Below, piece by piece: positions 16,678-24,278 of a DNA stretch of 64,000 nucleotides (position 1 is the stretch's first letter; every line of letters starts with the position of its first letter). Position numbers and translations under genes: made by a program. The DNA is from Microvirga sp. VF16. GTDB taxonomy: Bacteria > Pseudomonadota > Alphaproteobacteria > Rhizobiales > Beijerinckiaceae. Under the pieces are notes generated by a model. It saw nothing but the letters and a program-made list of their open reading frames with translations, did not search any database and had not been told where the DNA came from. The stretch covers positions 2,377,501-2,441,500 of the forward strand of contig NZ_CP069354.1 in NCBI RefSeq assembly GCF_016864375.1, given 5' to 3'.

Positions 16678-17298
16678 TCAGGCCTTCGGAGGCACGAGAG
16701 CGTCGTCGATCTCCCGCGCCCGAATGGCGGCAGGACGCGAGCTGATGCGCTGCCAATAGACCTCGAAGGCGGGCCGTTTCTCCAGAGTGCCGAACATCAT
16801 GCCCCAGCCGATCTGGGAGCCGACATAAACGTCCGCCGCCGTGAAGCGGTCGCCTGCGATGTATTCGGATTGGGTAACGGCATATTCCAGAGCATCGACG
16901 ACAGTCTCGATGCTGCCGTAGCCGATGGCCCGCTGCCGGTCGGCGGGGACCTCGAAGCCGAACGCCTTGTTGCTCAGAGCGGCCTCGACCGGGCCTGCCG
17001 CGAAGAACATCCAGCGGTAATAGGCGGCCCTGTCTCCCGTCGGCGGCGCGAGGCCGGCCTCGGGAAAGGTATCCGCGAGATAGGCGCAGACCGCCGCGGC
17101 CTCGGTGACGATCTTCCCCTTGTGAAGGATCGCCGGCACCTTGCCCATAGGATTGACAGCCAGATAGCCGGGCGCCTTCATCTCCGAGCCGAAAGCGAGA
17201 ATTTCCGTACGATAAGCGCAGCCCGCTTCCTCCAGCATCCAGCGAACGATGCGGCCGCGGGACATGGGATTTGTAAAGAAGATCAGTTCGTCGGTCAT
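16678..17298 (-). CDS. Glutathione S-transferase family protein
   Basis: The 206-residue protein has an N-terminal thioredoxin-like domain (about 1-78), with LIFFTNPMSRGRIVRWMLEEAG and the glutathione-contacting NPMGKVPAILHKGKIVTEAAAVCAYLA motif (cis-Pro, then Glu-Ala in place of the common Glu-Ser). A helical C-terminal domain with FTAADVYVGSQIGWGM follows. GAGG lies about 8 bases before the ATG, which was chosen over the upstream ATG at 17349. The catalytic Ser/Tyr of the class is probably Ser10 (NPMSRGR). The substrate is unknown. Two matched dyads lie about 85-120 bp upstream. Confidence 0.88.
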   Translation of the reverse strand: MTDELIFFTNPMSRGRIVRWMLEEAGCAYRTEILAFGSEMKAPGYLAVNPMGKVPAILHKGKIVTEAAAVCAYLADTFPEAGLAPPTGDRAAYYRWMFFAAGPVEAALSNKAFGFEVPADRQRAIGYGSIETVVDALEYAVTQSEYIAGDRFTAADVYVGSQIGWGMMFGTLEKRPAFEVYWQRISSRPAAIRAREIDDALVPPKA

Positions 17299-17381
17299 TG
17301 GGAGCCTCGTTAGATTTGCGGGATGATATATGCCGTTGCGAGCAAGCATAGCTGTTGTTTGCGCAGAACCAAAATCGATGA

Positions 17382-17417
17382 GGTAATTAGATACCGCTAG
17401 TGTGGTATTAAAATACC
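17382..17417. promoter_or_regulatory. Two tandem GGTA-N6-TACC dyads, candidate operator
   Basis: GGTAATTAGATACC (17382-17395) and GGTATTAAAATACC (17404-17417) share the form GGTA-N6-TACC with AT-rich cores. Their centres are 22 bp apart, two helical turns, so dimers would bind the same face. They lie between the divergent GST gene and rplM. Confidence 0.5.
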
Positions 17418-17478
17418 TTATGCTCGCTAATGCTTGTTTTATAAGGGTTTTATGCGGCCAGGATGGCTGAAAATGCTG

Positions 17479-17507
17479 TTGACTTCCATACTTGATGTCA
17501 CTAAACA
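17479..17507 (+). promoter_or_regulatory. Candidate rplM promoter
   Basis: TTGACT (17479-17484), a 17-bp spacer and TAAACA (17502-17507) fit a sigma-70-type promoter. Transcription from it would include the hairpin at 17519-17549 before the rplM start. Confidence 0.5.
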
Positions 17508-17518
17508 GCCATCACTCG

Positions 17519-17549
17519 CCGCCGCATCTCGCGGCGGTTTGTCGTTTTT
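17519..17549 (+). terminator. Terminator-like hairpin in the rplM leader
   Basis: A perfect 7-bp GC stem (CCGCCGC at 17519-17525 with GCGGCGG at 17531-17537) closes a 5-nt loop and is followed by TTTGTCGTTTTT. It sits about 40 bp before the rplM ATG and downstream of a good promoter. It could be an attenuator, or a terminator for a transcript from further upstream. Confidence 0.6.
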
Positions 17550-17588
17550 CAGAACCTGAGCCATTTGGCTCCAACGGGATACAGCGCA

Positions 17589-18053
17589 ATGAAGACTACG
17601 ACTTCGCTGAAGCCCGCCGAGGTCGAGAAGAAGTGGGTTGTGATCGACGCGAAGGGCCTCGTTGTGGGCCGTCTCGCGTCCGTCGTTGCCATGCGTCTGC
17701 GTGGCAAGCACAAGGCGAACTACACGCCCCACGTCGACTGCGGCGACAACGTTATCGTCATCAACGCCGACAAGGTGGTGCTCACCGGCCGCAAGCGCGA
17801 GCAGAAGGTGTACTATCACCACACCGGTTATCCGGGCGGCATCAAGGAGCGCACCGCGAAGTTCATTCTCGACGGCCGCTTCCCTGAGCGCGTGGTCGAG
17901 AAGGCTGTGGAGCGCATGCTCCCCCGCGGCCCGCTTTTCCGTCAGATCATGGGCAACCTGCGCGTCTACGGCGGCGCTGAGCATCCGCATACCGCTCAGC
18001 AGCCGGAGGTCCTGGACGTCGCGGCCCTCAACAGCAAGAACGTGAGGGCTTAA
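17589..18053 (+). CDS. rplM: 50S ribosomal protein L13
   Basis: The 154-residue protein is a clear L13. It shows [58 protein letters not shown] and [20 protein letters not shown]13 is an early assembly protein of the large subunit. It is followed four bases later by rpsI, the universal bacterial pairing, so the two are co-translated. An in-frame codon at 17565 would add eight residues, but ATG 17589 matches the family start [16 protein letters not shown]. The leader carries a terminator-like hairpin. Confidence 0.98.
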   Translation: MKTTTSLKPAEVEKKWVVIDAKGLVVGRLASVVAMRLRGKHKANYTPHVDCGDNVIVINADKVVLTGRKREQKVYYHHTGYPGGIKERTAKFILDGRFPERVVEKAVERMLPRGPLFRQIMGNLRVYGGAEHPHTAQQPEVLDVAALNSKNVRA

Positions 18054-18057
18054 ATCC

Positions 18058-18534
18058 ATGGCGACCCTTCAGTCTCTCGCCGATCTGGGCCAGAACGCCC
18101 AGACCGCCGCTCCGGAAGCTCCGAAGCACGTCCAGAAGCTCGACTCGCTCGGCCGCGCCTATGCCACCGGCAAGCGCAAGGACGCCGTCGCCCGCGTGTG
18201 GATCAAGCCCGGTTCCGGCAAGATCGTGATCAACGGCCGTCCGGTCGAGGTCTACTTCGCCCGTCCCGTGCTGCGCCTGATCCTGTCGCAGCCGCTGCAG
18301 ATCGCCCAGCGCGATGGCCAGTACGACATCACCGTCAACGTCGATGGCGGCGGTCTCTCCGGCCAAGCCGGTGCGGTCCGTCACGGCCTCGCCAAGGCGC
18401 TGACCTACTATGAGCCGGAGCTCCGCGGCCCGCTCAAGAAGGAAGGCTTCCTGACCCGCGATCCGCGCGTCGTCGAGCGTAAGAAGTACGGCAAGAAGAA
18501 AGCCCGCCGCAGCTTCCAGTTCTCGAAGCGCTAA
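18058..18534 (+). CDS. rpsI: 30S ribosomal protein S9
   Basis: The 158-residue S9 has the usual alphaproteobacterial N-terminal extension (about 1-33). The core follows: [28 protein letters not shown], and the basic C-terminal tail ending in [10 protein letters not shown], which reaches the P-site tRNA. It is the second gene of the rplM-rpsI operon, four bases after the rplM stop. A strong terminator follows the stop. Confidence 0.98.
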   Translation: MATLQSLADLGQNAQTAAPEAPKHVQKLDSLGRAYATGKRKDAVARVWIKPGSGKIVINGRPVEVYFARPVLRLILSQPLQIAQRDGQYDITVNVDGGGLSGQAGAVRHGLAKALTYYEPELRGPLKKEGFLTRDPRVVERKKYGKKKARRSFQFSKR

Positions 18535-18563
18535 GGCTTATTCAAGCCATATGGTTTGGAAAA

Positions 18564-18588
18564 GGGCGGCCCGAGGGCCGCCCTTTTT
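18564..18588 (+). terminator. Rho-independent terminator of rplM-rpsI
   Basis: GGGCGGCCC (18564-18572) pairs with GGGCCGCCC (18575-18583) and is followed by TTTTT. The stem is preceded by AAAA. Confidence 0.9.
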
Positions 18589-19010
18589 GCATTCACGGTA
18601 GGGTGTCAGCTCAGTCTTTCATCCGCGAGCGGGCTGGGATGCTGTGGATACGAGAGCTGATTTTTGATGTTCGAAGCTCGATCTCCTGAAGCTGCGCTTG
18701 TGAACATCGACCTGCATCGTTTTCGCGGACGGGTGTAGCTCTGGAGGTCAGTGCCTTGGGAGCTTAAGCGCCGATCAGCTTTCGCCCTTGCTGTTTGGCC
18801 GACGCCAGAACGTGTTTTCTCGCCGGATTTAAATTAGGAATACTCTGCACTTGTCCGCCTTTAGTTGCTACTACGAAAGGGCTTATCGTAGGTTGCATTC
18901 CCTTAGGGAAGATGAAGCTTCTCGTTATTGTTGAATAACTTAGTGGGTAAATAATCTCTAAAACCTACCTATCCCGAGAGTTATCCAGGCCCTGGAATTC
19001 TGCACGGATC
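18589..19010. other. Intergenic region (422 bp), no gene seen
   Basis: Between the rpsI terminator and the RTX gene no coding frame with a ribosome site is seen. Base composition falls toward the RTX gene (AT-rich from about 18825), matching the AT-richer start of that gene. A promoter for the RTX gene must lie here but was not identified. Confidence 0.4.
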
Positions 19011-22000
19011 ATGGCTTGTGCGAGTGATGATTTAGTGGGGCCATCCATGCTGAGTTCTCTTGATCAAGCTTATCTCGATTTTATGCAGGAGCATGGCGGT
19101 AAGATAAAGATTGGCTATGGCGGAACCGTCGATGGCGGGACTTCGGGGGGAGGAGTCACCGAGATCAATGCTGATGGGAGCGTAACTACTGATCATCAGG
19201 GCGGGGGCACAACCGAGACCGTGACTTATTCTGACGGTACAAGGGTTGTCACCGATAAGCAGCCAGACGGTTCGACCACGCAAACCTTTTATCGAGCGGA
19301 CACCACTATTGAGATGACCTCAAGAAGGAGCGATGGAGTTCAAGTTATTGCAAGAAGAGACCCAGATGGGACGGAGCAAACTTCCGTTAAAGATGCTAAA
19401 GGGAACGTCATTGGCGGCAGCTTGAGAACGAGTGATGGTTCATATGAGTCATTCTATGTTAATGAGAATGGTGAGACGATTCGTTTAAGAGAGAAAGATG
19501 GATTCACAACTAGGATTGTGGAATGTGACTGGGGAATAGAATTCATTTTCAGAGAATCAACTGACGGAAGAATTAAAGAGGTCCAGCGGTATAGTGAAGA
19601 TGGAGCCCTGATTTACAATGAGGTAAGTTTGGAGCGCGACTTTGGTCATTATGAATGGTTTATTACTTATGTTCGAGATGGAGTAACTTACCAGAGTCAA
19701 AGAAAATCCTATCTTACGACCGATTTATTTAATGGTTTAAGGACAGCTATAACTACGACAGAATCTGTGGTCGAAAACGGCGCATCCAGAGAGATATCCC
19801 GTAACACCTACTATATTAATGTCGATTACAATAAGAGGCTCACATCTGAGCCTGGTTCGATCGAGCGATTTGGCCGCTGGATAAAAGAAGGCGCACTCGA
19901 TTTTTGGAACGGACTTGCCGAAGACAGCAGAGCAGGCGAGATTAAAAACGGCATCACAGAAGTAACTTCAGGGACCGAAAAGTTCTCGGTTGCGATTCAG
20001 GTTGGAACTGGGAAGAGCGATACATTGCTCGCTAGTGGCGTTCTCGCCGCTGGAGCCGGACATGATATTCTGATGGGAGGGGCAGAAATTGACCTCCTCA
20101 TCGGCGGTAGCGGCAACGACATCTTGGAGGGCGGACTGGGGGGAGACTCCCTTGAGGGTGGGATCGGGAATGACTATGCGAGTTACAAGCAGTCATCGCA
20201 GGGCGTCGTCGCAAACCTTTCGGATACCGCGCAAAATACTGGCGCAGCTATCGGAGACATATACAACTCCATTGAGGGAATTGTCGGTTCGAGTTTCAAC
20301 GACCGGCTGATTGGCGATGCTGCAGACAATGGTTTGGCTGGCGGTGCAGGTCATGACACGCTGGAGGGTGGTCTCGGGCGCGACCGGCTTCGGGGGAACG
20401 ACGGGTATGACTATGCCAGCTACGAGAACGCGGCCGCCGGCGTGCGGGCGAACCTGTCCGACCGGTTGCAGAACACCGGCGAGGCCACAGGTGATAGATA
20501 CCTGGAAATCGAGGGCCTGATCGGCTCGACCTTCGCCGACCATCTGACCGGCGACGCGGCCTCGAACGGGCTGCACGGCTACAGCGGTCACGACACCCTG
20601 CTCGGGCAGGCCGGCGCCGACACGCTCGACGGCGGGGTGGGCGATGACACCCTGCTCGGCGGCGCCGGGGCGGATCATCTGATCGGCAGCTACGGCATCG
20701 ACTGGGCGTCGTATGCCGATGCGATCCAGGGTGTGAATGCCAGCCTGGCCGACGGCCGCGGCGGCTTCGGCAGCCTGAGCGGTGGCGGCGCCGCCGCGGT
20801 CGGCGACACCTACGACAATGTCGAGAACCTCGAGGGCAGCCACGGCTGCGACGTGCTCGCCGGCGATGCCGGGGCGAACTGGCTCAAGGGGATCGGCGGC
20901 GACGACATCCTGCAGGGCGGGGGTGGCGCCGACACGCTCGAGGGCGGCGCCGGCTTCAACTGGGCCTCGTACGCCAATGCCACATCCGGCGTGGTCGCCA
21001 ACCTGGCGGCCAGCGCCGCCAATGCCGGCGAGGCGCATGGCGACATCTACATCGCCATCCGCGGCCTGCAGGGCTCGCAGCATGCCGACCGCCTGACCGG
21101 CGACCGGAGTGGGGCCGGCAGCGCGCTGTCGGGGCTCGGCGGCAACGACATCCTGTCGGCCTGGGCCGGCAACAGCCATCTCGACGGTGGCGACGGCGAC
21201 GACATCCTGCAGAGCAACCTCGGCGCCGACGTGCTGGTCGGCGGCGCCGGCTCGGACTGGGCCTCCTATGCCAACGCCACATCCGGCGTGACCGCCAACC
21301 TGGCCAACCGCTGGGCCAACACCGGCGAGGCGGCGGGCGATGTCTATCTCGACATCCGCGGCCTGCAGGGCTCGCAGCATGGCGATCATCTGATGGGCGA
21401 TGCAACCGCGCGCGGCAATGCCCTGGCGGGTCTTGGCGGCAACGACACCCTCGATGGCGGCTACGGCGGCGATCATCTCGACGGTGGCGAGGGCGACGAC
21501 ATCCTCAGAGGTGGGGCCGGGGCGGACCGTTTGGTTGGCGGCAGCGGCACCGACTGGGTATCCTATGCCTATACGATGCAGGGCGTCAGCGTCAGCCTGG
21601 CCAACGGAGGCGGCTATGGCGTGGCCGATGCGGCCGGCGACACCTACGACGGCATCGAGAATGTCGAAGGCAGCCAGGGCTGGGACATGCTCGCCGGCGA
21701 CGCCGGGGCGAACGGGCTGAGCGGCCTCAGCGGCAATGACACGCTGCTCGGACAGGCCGGCAACGACACGCTCGACGGCGGGGTGGGCGACGACACCCTG
21801 CTCGGCGGCGCCGGCGCGGACCATCTGATCGGCAGCTTTGGAATCGACTGGGTGTCCTATGCCGATGCCGCCGGCGGTGTGAATGTCAGTCTGGCCGAGG
21901 GGCGCGGCTATCACGGCAGCCTGGGCGGCGGCGGGGCCGACGCGGCCGGCGACACTTACGACAACATCGAGAACCTCGAGGGCAGCCATGGGCATGACGT

Positions 22001-22730
22001 GCTCGCCGGCAACGCCGGATCGAACTGGCTCAAGGGGATCGGCGGCGACGACATCCTGCAGGGCGGTTGGGGTGCCGACACGCTCGACGGCGGCGCCGGC
22101 TTCAATTGGGCCTCCTATGCCAACGCCACATCCGGCGTGACCGCCAACCTGGCCAACCGCTGGGCCAACACCGGCGAGGCGGCCGGCGACGTCTATCTCG
22201 ACATCCGCGGCCTGCAGGGCTCGCAGCACGGCGATCATCTGACGGCGGATGCGACCGGCAACGCGATCCTGGGCCTGGGCGGCCACGACACACTGCAGGG
22301 CGGCGCCGGCGGCGATGCGCTCGAGGGCGGCGAGGGCAGCGACCAGCTTGCGGGTGGGTTGGGTTCGGATCAGCTCGTCGGTGGCGGCGGGGCGGACTGG
22401 TTCCGCTTCGATGCGGCGTTGGGCGCGGGCAACGTCGACACCGTGACCGACTTTGCGGTCGGCCAGGACTCCCTGGTGCTGGCGCGCAGCGTGTTCACGG
22501 CGTTCGGCCCCAGCAGCGGCAGCGCAGTGCCGTCGGTCCTGGCCTATGTGGCGCCGGGCGCCTTCACCACCGGGGCGGCGGCGACGAGCACGGCGCACCG
22601 GCTGGTCTACAACAGCGTCACCGGCGCGCTGTCCTACGATGCCGACGGCGTCGGCGGCGTGGCGCAGGTGCAGTTCGCCACCCTGGCCAAGAACCTGGCC
22701 CTGAATGCCAGCGCGTTCATGCTGATCTGA
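19011..22730 (+). CDS. Large modular RTX (calcium-binding, type I secreted) protein
   Basis: The 1239-residue protein has no N-terminal signal peptide. Residues of about 30-170 are rich in DGS/DGT turns, and about 170-345 are unlike RTX. From about 347 come GGxGxDxLxGG calcium-binding repeats arranged as eight modules of roughly 90 residues. Each module also contains a (D/N)WASYANATSGV-like strand and a GLQGSQHGDHL-like segment. The C-terminus (WFRFDAALGAGNVDTVTDFAVGQDSL, ending LNASAFMLI) is a typical type I secretion tail. No ABC/membrane-fusion secretion genes lie in the window. The first 1.2 kb is visibly less GC-rich than the rest. ATG 19047 is an alternative start, and neither has a strong ribosome site. 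Confidence 0.88.
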   Translation: MACASDDLVGPSMLSSLDQAYLDFMQEHGGKIKIGYGGTVDGGTSGGGVTEINADGSVTTDHQGGGTTETVTYSDGTRVVTDKQPDGSTTQTFYRADTTIEMTSRRSDGVQVIARRDPDGTEQTSVKDAKGNVIGGSLRTSDGSYESFYVNENGETIRLREKDGFTTRIVECDWGIEFIFRESTDGRIKEVQRYSEDGALIYNEVSLERDFGHYEWFITYVRDGVTYQSQRKSYLTTDLFNGLRTAITTTESVVENGASREISRNTYYINVDYNKRLTSEPGSIERFGRWIKEGALDFWNGLAEDSRAGEIKNGITEVTSGTEKFSVAIQVGTGKSDTLLASGVLAAGAGHDILMGGAEIDLLIGGSGNDILEGGLGGDSLEGGIGNDYASYKQSSQGVVANLSDTAQNTGAAIGDIYNSIEGIVGSSFNDRLIGDAADNGLAGGAGHDTLEGGLGRDRLRGNDGYDYASYENAAAGVRANLSDRLQNTGEATGDRYLEIEGLIGSTFADHLTGDAASNGLHGYSGHDTLLGQAGADTLDGGVGDDTLLGGAGADHLIGSYGIDWASYADAIQGVNASLADGRGGFGSLSGGGAAAVGDTYDNVENLEGSHGCDVLAGDAGANWLKGIGGDDILQGGGGADTLEGGAGFNWASYANATSGVVANLAASAANAGEAHGDIYIAIRGLQGSQHADRLTGDRSGAGSALSGLGGNDILSAWAGNSHLDGGDGDDILQSNLGADVLVGGAGSDWASYANATSGVTANLANRWANTGEAAGDVYLDIRGLQGSQHGDHLMGDATARGNALAGLGGNDTLDGGYGGDHLDGGEGDDILRGGAGADRLVGGSGTDWVSYAYTMQGVSVSLANGGGYGVADAAGDTYDGIENVEGSQGWDMLAGDAGANGLSGLSGNDTLLGQAGNDTLDGGVGDDTLLGGAGADHLIGSFGIDWVSYADAAGGVNVSLAEGRGYHGSLGGGGADAAGDTYDNIENLEGSHGHDVLAGNAGSNWLKGIGGDDILQGGWGADTLDGGAGFNWASYANATSGVTANLANRWANTGEAAGDVYLDIRGLQGSQHGDHLTADATGNAILGLGGHDTLQGGAGGDALEGGEGSDQLAGGLGSDQLVGGGGADWFRFDAALGAGNVDTVTDFAVGQDSLVLARSVFTAFGPSSGSAVPSVLAYVAPGAFTTGAAATSTAHRLVYNSVTGALSYDADGVGGVAQVQFATLAKNLALNASAFMLI
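20586..21006 (+). repeat. RTX gene internal duplication, copy 1
   Basis: This 421-bp block (GHDTLLGQ... to ...ATSGVVANL) is nearly the same as 21732-22152, at a constant offset of 1146 bp (382 codons). It shows that a three-module supra-unit was duplicated. Confidence 0.8.
21261..21393 (+). repeat. RTX gene 133-bp repeat, copy 1
   Basis: The segment coding ASYANATSGVTANLANRW through GSQHGDHL is almost base-for-base identical to 22110-22242, at an offset of 849 bp. The near identity at silent sites points to recent duplication or gene conversion. Confidence 0.8.
21732..22152 (+). repeat. RTX gene internal duplication, copy 2
   Basis: This is the second copy of the block at 20586-21006, with a few scattered differences (for example Ala/Val in W(A/V)SY). 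Confidence 0.8.
22110..22242 (+). repeat. RTX gene 133-bp repeat, copy 2
   Basis: This is the partner of 21261-21393. It overlaps the end of the larger duplication, so the two duplications happened separately. Confidence 0.8.
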
Positions 22731-22792
22731 CCTCTGATCTCCGGCGCGGCTCGTGGCACCGATGCGCTGCCCTGGAGTGGATAAGAAAGCGG

Positions 22793-22819
22793 AAGCCGGC
22801 GCCTCACGCGCCGGCTTTT
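22793..22819 (+). terminator. Rho-independent terminator of the RTX gene
   Basis: A perfect 10-bp stem (AAGCCGGCGC at 22793-22802 with GCGCCGGCTT at 22808-22817) closes a 5-nt loop and runs into TTTT. Confidence 0.9.
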
Positions 22820-22867
22820 GCTCGTGTGGCTTGGCGAAATCGTTTCGGATCGCGCTTGCTCATTCTG

Positions 22868-22896
22868 TTGACAGGGAAAGTGCACAGCTTCATAGA
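22868..22896 (+). promoter_or_regulatory. Candidate promoter of the argC leader
   Basis: A consensus -35 TTGACA (22868-22873) is followed after 17 bp by CATAGA (22891-22896), a weak -10. The start point would fall at or next to the leader ATG (22903), giving a leaderless or nearly leaderless leader peptide. Confidence 0.5.
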
Positions 22897-22902
22897 GAGG
22901 CC

Positions 22903-22959
22903 ATGATGATGAGCCCGCTCTTCCGACGCCGTATCACCGCTCGCTCCGCGCGTGCGTGA
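22903..22959 (+). CDS. Arginine-rich leader peptide (18 aa), putative attenuator of argC
   Basis: The ORF reads MMMSPLFRRRITARSARA and stops with TGA at 22957. Five of 18 residues are Arg, including three in a row (CGA CGC CGT, 22924-22932). A promoter-like sequence ends just before it, an intrinsic terminator lies 28 bp after its stop, and argC starts 57 bp beyond the terminator. This is the layout of amino-acid attenuators such as trpL, with the sensed amino acid matching the downstream pathway. The start may be ATG 22903, 22906 or 22909. GAGAGG precedes it. Function is inferred from layout and composition. Confidence 0.6.
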   Translation: MMMSPLFRRRITARSARA

Positions 22960-22987
22960 TGATGGCTGTCGTTGAGACGCCTCTCAG

Positions 22988-23017
22988 GCCGCGCCTCGAG
23001 CGCGGCATTTTTATTTT
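22988..23017 (+). terminator. Intrinsic terminator between leader peptide and argC (putative attenuator)
   Basis: GCCGCGC (22988-22994) pairs with GCGCGGC (23000-23006) over a 5-nt loop, followed by ATTTTTATTTT. The end of the leader ORF (GCGCG at 22948-22952) can pair with CGCGC of the 5' arm, an alternative that would open the terminator. Confidence 0.75.
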
Positions 23018-23073
23018 GGCTCCCCATTTTCCCTGAAACATTCCGCAGCTTCATCGCCTTGTCAGAGGCGGCA

Positions 23074-24042
23074 ATGATGGATCCGACGACCATGACGACT
23101 TTCGCAGACCAGAAGACGGCCACGGTTTTCATCGATGGCGAGGCCGGGACCACCGGCCTCGGCATCCGCGAGCGGCTGAAGGACGTGCCCGGCGTCGCGA
23201 TCCGCAGCATCGATCCGGAGCGGCGCAAGGATCCGGCGGCCAAGCGCGAGATTTTGGCCGAGGTCGATCTCGTGGTGCTCTGCCTGCATGACGACGCGGC
23301 GCGGGAGACCGTGAGTCTCGTCGATGGTCTGAGCGGCAAGAAGCCCCGCATTCTCGATGCGAGCACGGCGCATCGGGTGGCCCCCGGCTGGGTCTATGGC
23401 TTCGCCGAACTCGATTCCAAGCAGCGGGAGGCCGTCGCCAGAGCGGACCGGGTCGCCAATCCCGGCTGCTATCCGACCGGCGCCATCGCGCTCATTCGGC
23501 CGCTCGTGGATGCGGGCCTCATCCCGGCCGATTACCCGATCAGCGTGAATGCGGTCAGCGGCTATAGCGGCGGCGGGCGCTCGATGATCGAGGCCTATGA
23601 GGCAGGCACGGCGCCTGCCTTCGAGCTCTATGGCCTCGGCTTTGAGCACAAGCACGTGCCCGAGCTGCAGAAATATACCGGTCTGATCCGGCGGCCGATC
23701 TTCATTCCGTCGGTCGGCAATTTCCGGCAAGGCATGCTGGTCAGCGTGCCGCTTCATCTCGATCTGCTGCCCGGCAAGCCGAAGGCCGCGGATCTCGAGG
23801 CGGCTCTCCTGGAACACTACAAGGCCGGCGGGCTTGTCAGCGTCGTGCCCACCATTCGGGACGGCAGGAAGATCGAGCGCCTCGAGCCGGAGGCCTTGAA
23901 CGATACGGATCGCCTGGAACTCCTCGTCTTCCAGCACGACAGCTACAACCATGCTGTTCTGGTGGCGAGGCTCGATAATCTCGGCAAGGGAGCGTCGGGT
24001 GCGGCCGTGCAGAACATCCAGCTGATGCTCGGGCTTATGTAA
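23074..24042 (+). CDS. argC: N-acetyl-gamma-glutamyl-phosphate reductase, type 2
   Basis: The 322-residue enzyme performs the NADPH-dependent third step of arginine synthesis. The form is the shorter type 2 ArgC. The N-terminal [18 protein letters not shown] dinucleotide loop precedes [10 protein letters not shown], the catalytic Cys in [19 protein letters not shown], and [13 protein letters not shown]. The His of [15 protein letters not shown] is also conserved. GAGG lies seven bases before ATG 23074. ATG 23077 and 23092 are alternatives. The gene is monocistronic as far as seen. An arginine-rich leader and terminator precede it, which suggests arginine-controlled attenuation. Confidence 0.95.
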   Translation: MMDPTTMTTFADQKTATVFIDGEAGTTGLGIRERLKDVPGVAIRSIDPERRKDPAAKREILAEVDLVVLCLHDDAARETVSLVDGLSGKKPRILDASTAHRVAPGWVYGFAELDSKQREAVARADRVANPGCYPTGAIALIRPLVDAGLIPADYPISVNAVSGYSGGGRSMIEAYEAGTAPAFELYGLGFEHKHVPELQKYTGLIRRPIFIPSVGNFRQGMLVSVPLHLDLLPGKPKAADLEAALLEHYKAGGLVSVVPTIRDGRKIERLEPEALNDTDRLELLVFQHDSYNHAVLVARLDNLGKGASGAAVQNIQLMLGLM

Positions 24043-24046
24043 GACC

Positions 24047-24144
24047 TGTCATCCCCGGCGACCGAAGGCCTGGAAGAGGATCCACTCAGATGCGAGGGGC
24101 TATGGATTCCTTTCCTCTCCGCTGCGCTCCGGCCGGGAATGACA
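24047..24144. repeat. Composite intergenic repeat, family II, copy 1
   Basis: The element begins TGTCATCCCC, contains AGGATCCAC and TGGATTCC, and ends CGGCCGGGAATGACA, so the outer ends are inverted. A second copy with the same order of motifs lies at 33643-33736. Both sit a few bases after a stop codon. Confidence 0.7.
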
Positions 24145-24152
24145 CTCTTCAC

Positions 24153-24256
24153 GTGATTATCGGCCTCGTGCCGGTGATCCCGCTCCGAAAGGCGCGGCGC
24201 TTCATAGGATCGGATTATAGGATCGAAGTGGCCGGGACGAGCCCGGCCATGACGTA
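24153..24256. repeat. Composite intergenic repeat, family I, copy 1
   Basis: The left hairpin (ATCGGCCTCGTGCCGGTGAT) and right hairpin (GGCCGGGACGAGCCCGGCC plus ATGACGT) are joined by about 50 bp. The same pair of hairpins in the same order occurs at 41808-41899. Confidence 0.7.
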
Positions 24257-24278
24257 AGCGATTACCTCGGGGGGCTGA

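Noticed and set aside
20586..22242. Regular repeats in this region as a CRISPR array
   Set aside because: The repeats are in-frame protein modules of about 90 codons with GGxGxD motifs, not short identical repeats with unique spacers.
20193..22598. An 801-codon open frame on the minus strand
   Set aside because: It is antisense to the RTX modules. GC-rich repeated sequence leaves all frames open. The RTX frame has clear domain structure and the antisense product none.
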